This document shows positions 1 through 6,610 of a stretch of DNA of 10,450 nucleotides, piece by piece. The DNA is from Tannerella sp. (GTDB taxonomy: Bacteria > Bacteroidota > Bacteroidia > Bacteroidales > Tannerellaceae), in the NCBI GenBank assembly GCA_031268395.1, contig JAIRXI010000224.1, forward strand, positions 1 to 10,450, written 5' to 3'. Position numbers and translations under genes: made by a program. Numbering within the stretch: position 1 is the stretch's first letter; each line of letters begins with the position of its first letter. Below the pieces are notes generated by a model. That model did not search any database. It was not told the DNA's origin and worked only from the letters and a program-made list of their open reading frames with translations.

Positions 1-10
1 AACCGGGCAC

Positions 11-130
11 GGATTGCTTCGGCTTCCCGTTTCGGCGATTGCTTCGTGCCTCGCAATGACGGGGCTTCATCCGGACTGCTTCGGGTTTCCTGCTTCGGCG
101 ATTGCTTCTCTGCGTTCGCAAGGACGGGGC
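11..130. repeat. Two-copy degenerate ~62-base intergenic repeat
   Basis: Two similar units lie head to tail, about 11-65 and 73-130. Each has the order 'GGAyTGCTTCGG', then 'TTCGGCGATTGCTTC', then 'ACGGGGC'. Matching words are offset by 62-63 bases (11 vs 73, 37 vs 100). In the first unit ATTGC (38-42) and GCAAT (53-57) form a short inverted repeat, which is degenerate in the second unit (GCAAG). Read on the minus strand, 37-61 resembles the 'CGTCATTGCGAGG..CGAAGCAATC' intergenic repeat that I know to be dispersed in many unrelated bacterial genomes. The array lies just past the recQ stop codon and could shape the 3' end of that transcript, but it has no T-run and I do not call it a terminator. 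Its mobility and copy number cannot be seen here. Confidence 0.7.
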
Positions 131-141
131 ACAACGGCCCG

Positions 142-2055
142 TCAGGGATTCTTTTCCGTAAAAAACAGCTGATTGTTTTCCCTGCGAAAACGCCTGTCAT
201 GGTCAAGCAAATATTGGATGACGCGGGTGTTCTTTTCCCTGTCCAGCGGCAGCGTTTCGGCCAGGCCGGAGAAGTCCTTTATGCCCTTTTCCTCCGTCAA
301 TTCGCCGACAAGTTTTTCACGTACCGCGTTAAACTCCCACTGTCTCAGTCCGGACTGTGTTTTCCGCAGACAGATGTCACATGTCCGGCAGTCTTCCGTA
401 TCCATCTCGCCGAAGTAGTGAAGCAACATGCGCGTCCGGCAGTGATGCGTTTCGCCGATGTATTCCAGCACCCTGTTAATGCGTTCCCGGAAGCGTTCGA
501 GGCGGTCTTCGTACACGTGGCGCGGCACCACCACATAGTCGGGTTCTTCCCGCACGCGGGTAAAGGTGATTTGCGGTACGTTTTTACGGGGAATGTAGCT
601 GAGTATCCTCATTTTGGAAAGGTTGATCAGCCGCTCGCAGACTACCTGCGTCGTCGTCCCGGCGCGGCGTGCCATCAGCGGCTCGTCGATAAAGACATAT
701 TCGGTAAAAACGCCCGTATAGGAACGCAGGATGGTCCGGATGATCTCGTCCGTGAGCGTGTCCCGTTCGCGGTAAAGCTCTTCGCGGCTGACCAGAAAGA
801 GGATGCGGGAAGCGTTGTCCGGGTCTTCCACATACTCGATGTAGCCGGCCAGTTCCATGATCCGGAGCGCATGATGCGCCTGGATGAACGAAAACCGGTA
901 TGCCGCGCAGAAGTCGGCCAGGGAAAAATCGTGCGTGGTGAAGAGGCCGAATCCCGAGGCAATCCGGAAATAGCTTCCCAGCGCGTCGTACACGCGCAGG
1001 ATAAGTGTCCGGTCGGGATATTCATCGGTAATCCGTTTTTTCAGTCTGGATGCTTCGGTCGGGGAACAGAGTGCGACGGCATAGGCCCGCTGTTCGTCCC
1101 GCCCGGCGCGTCCGGCTTCCTGAAAGTATTCTTCGAGCGAGGGGGGCAAATCCACGTGCACCACCAGCCGGACGTCCGGCTTGTCGATGCCCATGCCGAA
1201 GGCGTTGGTGGCCACCATGACGCGGCAGGCGCCGCTTTTCCATTCGTTCTGGCGTTCCGTTTTCACGGCGCGTTTCAGGCCTGCATGGAAGAAATGGGCG
1301 GAGAGGCCGGCTTTCTGCAGGGCGGTGGCAATTTCCTGCGTTTTGGCCTGGCTGCGGACGTAGATGATGGCCGTCCCGGGCACCCTGCTCAGGAGGTAGA
1401 CCAGGGTCTGCAACTTGTTGCCGGCAGGCCGGACAATATAGGAGAGGTTTTTGCGGACAAAGCTTTTGCGGAAGACGTTTTTTTCGCGAAACTGCAGTTT
1501 CTCCTGAATGTCGTCGACCACCTCCGGCGTAGCCGTTGCCGTGAGCGCCAGTACCGGCACGCTGTCGGGCAGCAGTTCGCGGATGGAGGCGATGTTCAGG
1601 TATGACGGCCGGAAATCGTATCCCCACTGCGAGATGCAGTGGCTCTCGTCCACGACGAGCAGGCAGACGTTCATGGCGCGCAGTTTGGCGCGGAAGAGTT
1701 CGCTGCCCAGGCGTTCCGGAGAGATGTAAAGGAATTTGTAGTCGCCGAAGATGCAGTTGTCCAGCTTCATGCCGATTTCGTCGCGCGTCATGCCGGAATA
1801 GACGGTTGTGGCCTTGAGGCCCCGCGCCCTGAGGTTGTCTACCTGGTCTTTCATCAGCGAAATCAGCGGCGTGACCACCACGCAAATACCTGTCATGATC
1901 ATGGCAGGAACCTGAAAGGTGATGGATTTTCCGCCTCCGGTCGGCATCAGGCCGAGGGTGTCCCGGCCGGCGCAGACGGAATGGATGATGTCTTCCTGCA
2001 AGGGGCGGAAAGACGTGTAGCCCCAGTATTTCTCTAATGTTTCAAGAAGATCCAT
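142..2055 (-). CDS. recQ: ATP-dependent DNA helicase RecQ (long-linker form, no HRDC)
   Basis: This is a 637-residue superfamily 2 helicase that unwinds DNA 3' to 5' in recombination and repair in the cytoplasm. Visible motifs are FRPLQ (residues 16-20, motif 0), PTGGGKS (38-44, Walker A), DESH (136-139, Walker B), SQWGYDFRPSY (142-152), TATAT (172-176) and QEAGRAGRD (312-320, motif VI arginine fingers). A four-cysteine zinc site is formed by C539, C556, C559 and C562. In E. coli RecQ the zinc cysteines follow the helicase core closely, but here about 200 residues (roughly 340-538) intervene. The ~75 residues after the zinc site do not look like an HRDC domain. Bacteroidota carry several RecQ paralogues, so this may be a lineage-specific type. 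The ATG lies 15 bases after the recJ stop and is preceded by a purine-rich GAAAGAAGG, so recQ is probably translated from the recJ message. The helicase identity is certain; the exact subtype is inference. Confidence 0.97.
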   Translation of the reverse strand: MDLLETLEKYWGYTSFRPLQEDIIHSVCAGRDTLGLMPTGGGKSITFQVPAMIMTGICVVVTPLISLMKDQVDNLRARGLKATTVYSGMTRDEIGMKLDNCIFGDYKFLYISPERLGSELFRAKLRAMNVCLLVVDESHCISQWGYDFRPSYLNIASIRELLPDSVPVLALTATATPEVVDDIQEKLQFREKNVFRKSFVRKNLSYIVRPAGNKLQTLVYLLSRVPGTAIIYVRSQAKTQEIATALQKAGLSAHFFHAGLKRAVKTERQNEWKSGACRVMVATNAFGMGIDKPDVRLVVHVDLPPSLEEYFQEAGRAGRDEQRAYAVALCSPTEASRLKKRITDEYPDRTLILRVYDALGSYFRIASGFGLFTTHDFSLADFCAAYRFSFIQAHHALRIMELAGYIEYVEDPDNASRILFLVSREELYRERDTLTDEIIRTILRSYTGVFTEYVFIDEPLMARRAGTTTQVVCERLINLSKMRILSYIPRKNVPQITFTRVREEPDYVVVPRHVYEDRLERFRERINRVLEYIGETHHCRTRMLLHYFGEMDTEDCRTCDICLRKTQSGLRQWEFNAVREKLVGELTEEKGIKDFSGLAETLPLDREKNTRVIQYLLDHDRRFRRENNQLFFTEKNP

Positions 2056-2070
2056 GCCTTCTTTCCCGCT

Positions 2071-3801
2071 TCACGGTTCACATGGCCGGATGTCCTTCAC
2101 CATCATCTGAATCGTCGTGTTGCCGTTATACGTATTTTCCTCAACCGTATAGCAGATGTCGAAGGGCTTCAAGTCCTTGATGTAGTCGCCGTATCCGGAC
2201 ATGCCGAACGCGATGCCGTGTACCGGTCCGCCGCCCTTGCCGTCAATGACTTCCAGTTTCAGGTGATCCAGTTCCTTTCCGACCCGCCGGCTCGTTCCGT
2301 AGTCCTGCACGTGCAGCGAACAGAAGACGGGCTTTTCGTTTTCAGGCCCCAGCGGATCGAGCATCTTCAGTTCGTGCATGAACTTGACATTGATGTCGTT
2401 CAGGCTGATGACCGCATCGATGTCGATCTGCGGCCGCATCTGTTCGGGCCTGATCTCTTCGTCGGCCAGCTGAATAAACCGCTGGATAAACCGGTCCAGA
2501 TTGTCTTCGTGCAGCGAGAGTCCGGCCGCATAGGTATGTCCGCCGAAATTCTCCAGCAGGTCGCGGCAAGCCTCGATCGCTCTGTAGACGTCGAAACCGG
2601 CGATCGAACGGGCGGAACCGGTAATCAGTTCGGACGAAGAGGACTTGGTGAGCACGATCGACGGGCGGTAGTACTTTTCCGTCAGACGCGAAGCCACAAT
2701 CCCGATCACGCCTTTATGCCAGTGCGGGTCGTAGACGACGATGCCTTTCTGGTTTTCAATGTTTTTTATTTCGTTGATAATGGCGTTGGCCTCGTCCGTG
2801 ATGCGTTTGTCCAGTTCGCGCCGGTCTTCGTTATACTGGTTGATGGTTTCGCTTTTTTCCCGCGCAATCTCCATGTTTTTGGCCAGCAACAGTTCGACGG
2901 CTTCCTTTCCGTTTTCCATCCGTCCCGACGCATTGATGCGCGGTCCGATTTTGAAGACGATGTCGCTGATCGTGATTTCCTTGCCGGCCAGTCCGCAAAT
3001 ATTGATAATCCCCTTCAATCCCAGGCTGGGATTGCTGTTGAGCTGTTTCAGGCCATGATAGGCGAAGATGCGGTTTTCGCCGGTGATGGGCACAATATCG
3101 GAAGCGATGCTGACGGCCGTCAGTTCCAGCAGACATTCCAGTTCGGAAAAGGGGATGTCATTGCTTTTCGCAAAAGCCTGCATGAACTTGAAACCCACGC
3201 CGCATCCGGAAAGGTGTTCATAGGGATATTCCGAATCGGCCCGCTTGGCGTCCAGCACGGCTACCGCATTCGGCAGTTCGTCGTCGGGCATGTGGTGGTC
3301 GCAGATGATGAAATCAATGCCTTTTTCGTTGGCGTAGTCGATCTTGTCAAGCGCCTTGATGCCGCAGTCCAGCGCAATGATCAGCGAGGCGCCGCTTTCC
3401 ACGGCATAGTCTATTCCCTTGAACGAAATGCCGTATCCCTCGTCGTAGCGGTCCGGAATGTAATAATCCAGCGCCGACGAATAGGGTCGCAGGAATTTGT
3501 AGACCAGCGATACGGCCGTCGTCCCGTCCACATCATAATCCCCATAAACGAGAATCTTCTCCTTGTTGCCCAGCGCCCTGTTCAATCGCTTGACCGCCTT
3601 GTACATGTCCGGCATCAGGAAAGGGTCGTGCAGGTCGTCCAGGCTGGGATTGAAGAATTTTTCCGTATCGGCAACCGAGACAATGCCCCGCTGCACAAGC
3701 AGGAGGCAGACTGCCGGATGCAGTCTCAGTTTTTCAACCAGCCGGTTCGCCAGGCGCATGTCTTCTTCCGTATGGGATCGAACATTCCATTTGTTTGTCA
3801 T
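2071..3801 (-). CDS. recJ: Single-stranded-DNA-specific exonuclease RecJ
   Basis: The product has 576 residues, the usual length for RecJ, a Mn/Mg-dependent 5'-3' ssDNA exonuclease of the DHH family that acts in recombination and mismatch or base-excision repair. The DHH domain shows GDYDVDGTT (87-95), DCG (145-147), DHH (168-170), SGCGVGFK (198-205) and SDIVP (234-238), which supply the metal-binding aspartates and histidines. The DHHA1 domain shows HKGVIGIVASRL (362-373) and FGGHTYAAG (419-427). The C-terminal ~120 residues fit the OB-fold that binds ssDNA. All key residues appear intact. recJ is the first gene of a recJ-recQ operon. RecQ can supply the 5' tail that RecJ degrades, so the pairing makes functional sense. 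The start is the first ATG after the divergent intergenic region. It has an A/T-rich leader and no clear Shine-Dalgarno sequence, which is common in Bacteroidota. Confidence 0.97.
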   Translation of the reverse strand: MTNKWNVRSHTEEDMRLANRLVEKLRLHPAVCLLLVQRGIVSVADTEKFFNPSLDDLHDPFLMPDMYKAVKRLNRALGNKEKILVYGDYDVDGTTAVSLVYKFLRPYSSALDYYIPDRYDEGYGISFKGIDYAVESGASLIIALDCGIKALDKIDYANEKGIDFIICDHHMPDDELPNAVAVLDAKRADSEYPYEHLSGCGVGFKFMQAFAKSNDIPFSELECLLELTAVSIASDIVPITGENRIFAYHGLKQLNSNPSLGLKGIINICGLAGKEITISDIVFKIGPRINASGRMENGKEAVELLLAKNMEIAREKSETINQYNEDRRELDKRITDEANAIINEIKNIENQKGIVVYDPHWHKGVIGIVASRLTEKYYRPSIVLTKSSSSELITGSARSIAGFDVYRAIEACRDLLENFGGHTYAAGLSLHEDNLDRFIQRFIQLADEEIRPEQMRPQIDIDAVISLNDINVKFMHELKMLDPLGPENEKPVFCSLHVQDYGTSRRVGKELDHLKLEVIDGKGGGPVHGIAFGMSGYGDYIKDLKPFDICYTVEENTYNGNTTIQMMVKDIRPCEP

Positions 3802-3889
3802 TATATGTTGTTTTTGTTATTTTTTTCTCGGGAAAACAGTCCTTTGCGCTTCTCACACCGCTTCGGCAGGGTCGCGCAGTTTGAACCCG

Positions 3890-3897
3890 TAAAAGTA
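3890..3897 (-). promoter_or_regulatory. Candidate -7 box for recJ-recQ
   Basis: On the minus strand the sequence reads TACTTTTA, which matches the Bacteroidota -7 consensus TAnnTTTG except for the last base. It is 89 bases upstream of the recJ ATG. I see no convincing TTTG -33 element about 20 bases further upstream. The placement in the divergent gap supports it, but the match is imperfect. Confidence 0.3.
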
Positions 3898-3984
3898 CGT
3901 ATAATAAATGGAACAGCCTTGCAGTCTCTGTTAATTTGAGTATTTTTTACCGCACAGGATTTTTATTATTCTTTTTACACGAAG

Positions 3985-4021
3985 TTTTTTCCCCGTTTAT
4001 CTCCAAAAAGCCATACATTTG
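3985..4021 (+). promoter_or_regulatory. Promoter of queD-queE
   Basis: TACATTTG at 4014-4021 matches the Bacteroidota -7 consensus TAnnTTTG exactly. The -33 element is poor: a T-run at 3985-3990 is the closest candidate and is a few bases further away than the usual 19-21 spacing. Transcription would begin at about 4028, giving a ~47-base leader. The leader shows no preQ1-riboswitch-like fold. An AGGGAG stretch (4068-4073) sits almost against the ATG, too close for a classical ribosome binding site. Confidence 0.6.
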
Positions 4022-4074
4022 CAGGGTCACAAAAAAACAGTCTGAAGTTCAAAACAAATGAAGAAATAGGGAGT

Positions 4075-4428
4075 ATGTACAAAATAAGCAAGCAATTTTC
4101 CTTTTCGGCTTCCCATGTACTGAATCTTTTGGGAGAAGATCATCCCTGTGCGCGGATGCACGGGCATAATTACCTGATTACCGTGCACCTGAAATCGGAG
4201 ACGCTGGATCCGTACGGTTTTGTGAAGGATTACGGGGCGCTGAAAACGGTGAAGCGATTCATTGGCGAGACCCTGGATCACCGGCATCTGAACGACGTCG
4301 TCCCGCTGCATCCCACATCCGAAAACATCGCCCGTTTCCTGTATGAACATTTTAAACCCGAGATTCCCGAACTGTATGCGGTGGAAGTGAGCGAAACGCC
4401 TCAAACGTCCTGCCTTTATGAGCCTTGA
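4075..4428 (+). CDS. queD: 6-carboxytetrahydropterin synthase QueD
   Basis: This 117-residue protein of the 6-pyruvoyl-tetrahydropterin synthase fold converts dihydroneopterin triphosphate to 6-carboxy-tetrahydropterin, the second step of 7-deazaguanine (preQ0, queuosine) synthesis. The zinc-binding histidines are H14 (FSASH), H29 and H31 (MHGHNY). C25 is the catalytic cysteine, and D68-H69 in LDHRHLND supply the other catalytic pair. PTSEN (80-84) and E107 in EVSET match the substrate-binding end of the fold. The length is typical for the short bacterial QueD. MYKISKQFSFSASH is the normal family N-terminus, which fixes the start despite the poor ribosome binding site. Its 3' end overlaps queE by 11 bases, which indicates translational coupling. 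The pathway partner QueC is not in the window. Confidence 0.95.
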   Translation: MYKISKQFSFSASHVLNLLGEDHPCARMHGHNYLITVHLKSETLDPYGFVKDYGALKTVKRFIGETLDHRHLNDVVPLHPTSENIARFLYEHFKPEIPELYAVEVSETPQTSCLYEP

Positions 4429-5002
4429 TGTCACGGAGATATTTTATTCCCTGCAAGGGGAAGGGGGACGCCAGGGCGAGGCTTCGATTTTTATCCGCCT
4501 GAGCGGATGCAACCTGCTGTGCGATTTTTGCGACACGGATTTCAGTGGGGGAACCGCCATGGAAGCCGGAGAGGTGCTTGCGCATATTCGGGCATACCCG
4601 TGTCGGTGGATTGTATGGACGGGAGGGGAGCCTACCCTCCAGCTGACGGACGGAATCCTCGCTTTTTTCAGGCAGGCAGGTTACCGGCAAGCCATCGAAA
4701 GCAACGGACTTCGGCCGCTTTCTCCCTGGCTGGACTATACGGCCATCAGTCCCAAAGGAAAGACGGATTATGCAAAAAGGGTGAATCCGCGCGTCAGTGA
4801 AATCCGTTTGCCGGTCAGAAAGGGCGATCGCCTTCCGGCGCTGTCTTCCCTGCCGGATGCCGGGCATTACTTCCTGAGTCCCGTGTTCGCGGCGGAGGCA
4901 GCCGTCACACAGGTCAATATCGACTACTGCGTGGAGCAGGTCAAGCGGAATCCGGAATGGCGTTTAAGCCTGCAAATCCACAAACTCATCGGGATCGAAT
5001 GA
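4418..5002 (+). CDS. queE: 7-carboxy-7-deazaguanine synthase QueE (radical SAM)
   Basis: The product has 194 residues. QueE is a radical S-adenosylmethionine enzyme that rearranges 6-carboxy-tetrahydropterin, the QueD product, into 7-carboxy-7-deazaguanine. The N-terminal FYSLQGEG (9-16) is diagnostic. The 4Fe-4S cysteines are C31, C35 and C38 (CNLLCDFC). WTGGEP (67-72) is the SAM-contacting GGEP motif, followed by ESNG (94-97) and SPK (111-113). The C-terminal SLQIHKLIGI is also typical. The protein is slightly short but complete. The chosen ATG lies inside the end of queD, and no better in-frame start is seen. Gene order and overlap indicate that queD and queE make successive enzymes from one message. 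No clear terminator follows. Confidence 0.95.
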   Translation: MSLDVTEIFYSLQGEGGRQGEASIFIRLSGCNLLCDFCDTDFSGGTAMEAGEVLAHIRAYPCRWIVWTGGEPTLQLTDGILAFFRQAGYRQAIESNGLRPLSPWLDYTAISPKGKTDYAKRVNPRVSEIRLPVRKGDRLPALSSLPDAGHYFLSPVFAAEAAVTQVNIDYCVEQVKRNPEWRLSLQIHKLIGIE

Positions 5003-5070
5003 TTCGCAAGGCGCGCCCCGAATGGCGACAAATAGGGATGAAGTTGTCCTAAAATCATCATTTATGGGTA

Positions 5071-5107
5071 TTTCGCGGCTTCCGGGGACGGCTTACCTTT
5101 GTCCCCG
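5071..5107 (+). promoter_or_regulatory. Strong orphan promoter with a dyad over its -7 box
   Basis: TACCTTTG at 5094-5101 matches the -7 consensus TAnnTTTG exactly. TTTC at 5071-5074 is one base off the TTTG -33 element and sits at the normal spacing (19 bases). A perfect 7-bp inverted repeat brackets the -7 box: CGGGGAC at 5083-5089 and GTCCCCG at 5101-5107, separated by 11 bases. No protein gene follows on this strand, only the terminator at 5195-5225. The dyad could be a repressor site, but that is inference. Confidence 0.6.
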
Positions 5108-5225
5108 AATTGCAATACATACCTTTTTTCTAAAAAAGCGAAGATAATTTACGTGACCATAATGCAAATAAATTTCAGCTTAGTCGATGCTTTCAAGGCC
5201 GGATTCGTGTCCGGCTTTGTTTTTT
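5108..5225 (+). ncRNA. Putative ~118-nt small RNA between convergent operons
   Basis: The call rests on a promoter and an intrinsic terminator in the right order and spacing with no credible open reading frame between them. The start (about 5108, seven bases past the -7 box) and the end (T-run at about 5225) are estimates. Inside, CTTTTTT (5123-5129) and AAAAAAG (5132-5138) are perfect complements but would leave a very tight loop. The rest is A/T-rich up to the G/C-rich terminator stem. I do not recognise an RNA family. A 3'-UTR fragment of queE released from its own promoter is an alternative. A transcript reading past 5225 would run antisense into the end of the GH57 gene. Confidence 0.45.
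5195..5225 (+). terminator. Intrinsic terminator
   Basis: GCCGGA (5198-5203) and TCCGGC (5210-5215) form a perfect 6-bp G/C-rich stem with a six-base loop, flanked by AA and TT that can extend it. A T-rich tract, TTTGTTTTTT (5216-5225), follows. The minus strand has no comparable T-run after the stem, so it acts on plus-strand transcripts: the putative small RNA and any read-through from queE. Confidence 0.75.
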
Positions 5226-5294
5226 ATCCCAACATGATTACCAATGGTGTACCGGAAGGTATCAACCGTAAAATATCATTCTTCCTTCTCCCTG

Positions 5295-6596
5295 TTATCT
5301 GGCTGTTTTTTGTTTGGGCCTGTCTGTTTTTTTGAGGCGTTCCAACTGTTTTTCCAACTGTCTGATTTCTTTTGCCTGATTTCGGATGGTGGTCAGCAGC
5401 GAATTAAGTTCTTCGTTGTCGATGGATTCCGGGAACTGCGCCTCTACGCGCAGCATGAAATCGGAAAGCACGTTCATATAATTGTTAAAGGCGTCGTAGG
5501 GGCTGTCGTAGGGGCTGAACAGATTGTAGTGTTTCGTGTTCATGTAATAGAAATGGTCGCTGCTTTGCAGGTATATCCAGTCCTGCTTGATGCGCCGGTC
5601 TTCGCACAGGCGCACCCGTTCGCCGATACGATTGACCTGCCGGAAGGCTTCCTGCTGAAGCGCGTTCCCCAGCCACGAACTGCAATCCTTTTCTTCGTCT
5701 ACCCACGACATCGGATAGGGTACGGAAACGGCATCCACTGCCTTGTTCGACCGGAAAATGTCCGAAGGCAGGGAGAAGGAGACGGCATTTTTCCCGGCAA
5801 AATAAGGCAGCGCCCTGAGAAATTCGAATATCCCGGTTTCGGCTGCGTGCATCGAACCCAGTACTTCATAGTTCATGAAAAGGCAGAATACCTGTTCGGC
5901 TTCGGGCGTCGAGGCAATCCAGGAAATATACTTGTCGGCCGTCAGGGGATATTCGTTCCACGAATAGTCGCTAAAGCGCGCCGACAGATCTTCGCTGAAA
6001 CGGTCGTTCTTCAGCAGCAGTTTCAAGTGGGGACGCACCGCCGAGGCATATACGTAATTCGGACTTTTCCAGCCCAGGACATGCTTGGCGCCTTCCGTCA
6101 ACATGCCCTTGAAGCCAAGTTCGGAGACCAGTTCGGAGATGTCGTCCGAATAGATCAGTTCCGTATTCCGGAACACTCCGGGACGGACGCCGAAGAGCGA
6201 GTGAATCTTATCTCTGTGCTTTTTCGTCTGCGCCTTGAATTCTTCCGCATCGCCCAGCGACGAGAGCGAGTGGGCATACGTCTCGGTCAGGAACTCCACA
6301 TGTTCCGACCCGGCCAGTTCTCTGAAACTGTCGAGCACGTCGGGAGAATAGATTTCCATCTGTTCCAGCGCCGTACCGGAGATGGAAAAGGCGACCTTGA
6401 ATGTTCCTCCGCTTTTGGCGATCATCTCCGCGATGGCCCGGTTGGCCGGGAGATAGCATTTTTCCGCAATCCGGAGAAATATTTCCTCATTCTGGAAATC
6501 ATCGTAATAGTAATGATTGTTGCCGATGTCGAAAAACCGGTATCTCCGAAGGCGAAACGGCTGGTGTATCTGAAAGTAAAAGCATATTGTCTTCAT
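5295..6596 (-). CDS. GH57 alpha-amylase-like protein
   Basis: The product has 433 residues and no signal peptide, so it is probably cytoplasmic. It belongs to glycoside hydrolase family 57, retaining enzymes acting on alpha-glucans. Visible family features are IHQPF (10-14, first conserved region), YAHSLSSL (107-114) and FRNTELIYSD (142-151) with E146 as the expected nucleophile. The region FMNYEVLG (240-247) aligns by eye with the FMDYETFG-type block that holds the acid/base Asp in family members, and here Asn242 takes that place. The protein may therefore be a weak enzyme or a non-catalytic amylase-like homologue, a class known in GH57. The C-terminus (about 393-420) is a Leu/Glu/Lys-rich coiled coil. 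The ATG at 6596 is chosen because it gives the family N-terminus MKTICFYFQIHQP and lies 14 bases after the preceding stop. The longer open frame to 6848 overlaps the upstream gene in another frame and is not family sequence. It is the last gene of the glycogen operon. Confidence 0.9.
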   Translation of the reverse strand: MKTICFYFQIHQPFRLRRYRFFDIGNNHYYYDDFQNEEIFLRIAEKCYLPANRAIAEMIAKSGGTFKVAFSISGTALEQMEIYSPDVLDSFRELAGSEHVEFLTETYAHSLSSLGDAEEFKAQTKKHRDKIHSLFGVRPGVFRNTELIYSDDISELVSELGFKGMLTEGAKHVLGWKSPNYVYASAVRPHLKLLLKNDRFSEDLSARFSDYSWNEYPLTADKYISWIASTPEAEQVFCLFMNYEVLGSMHAAETGIFEFLRALPYFAGKNAVSFSLPSDIFRSNKAVDAVSVPYPMSWVDEEKDCSSWLGNALQQEAFRQVNRIGERVRLCEDRRIKQDWIYLQSSDHFYYMNTKHYNLFSPYDSPYDAFNNYMNVLSDFMLRVEAQFPESIDNEELNSLLTTIRNQAKEIRQLEKQLERLKKTDRPKQKTAR

Positions 6597-6610
6597 GCCG
6601 TGCTGTTTTT

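Noticed and set aside
46..1605. 519-codon plus-strand open frame opposite recQ
   Set aside because: It mirrors the strong codon bias of recQ on the other strand. The translation shows no domain, starts inside the intergenic repeat, and recQ has all its helicase motifs.
2218..3939. 573-codon plus-strand open frame opposite recJ
   Set aside because: Shadow frame: Val/Phe/Asp-rich translation without motifs, fully opposite an intact recJ.
4022..4074. preQ1 riboswitch in the queD leader
   Set aside because: The ~47-base leader lacks the C-rich loop, the A-rich tail and the stem expected of a preQ1 aptamer.
4027..4867. Minus-strand frames opposite queD and queE
   Set aside because: The translations lack motifs, while queD and queE keep every catalytic residue expected.
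5161..5335. Possible ~58-residue hydrophobic peptide starting at 5161, or a longer frame from 5099
   Set aside because: It reads through the intrinsic terminator stem and overlaps the end of the GH57 gene. It has no ribosome binding site. The hydrophobic tail comes from the antisense of a Lys/Glu-rich coiled coil.
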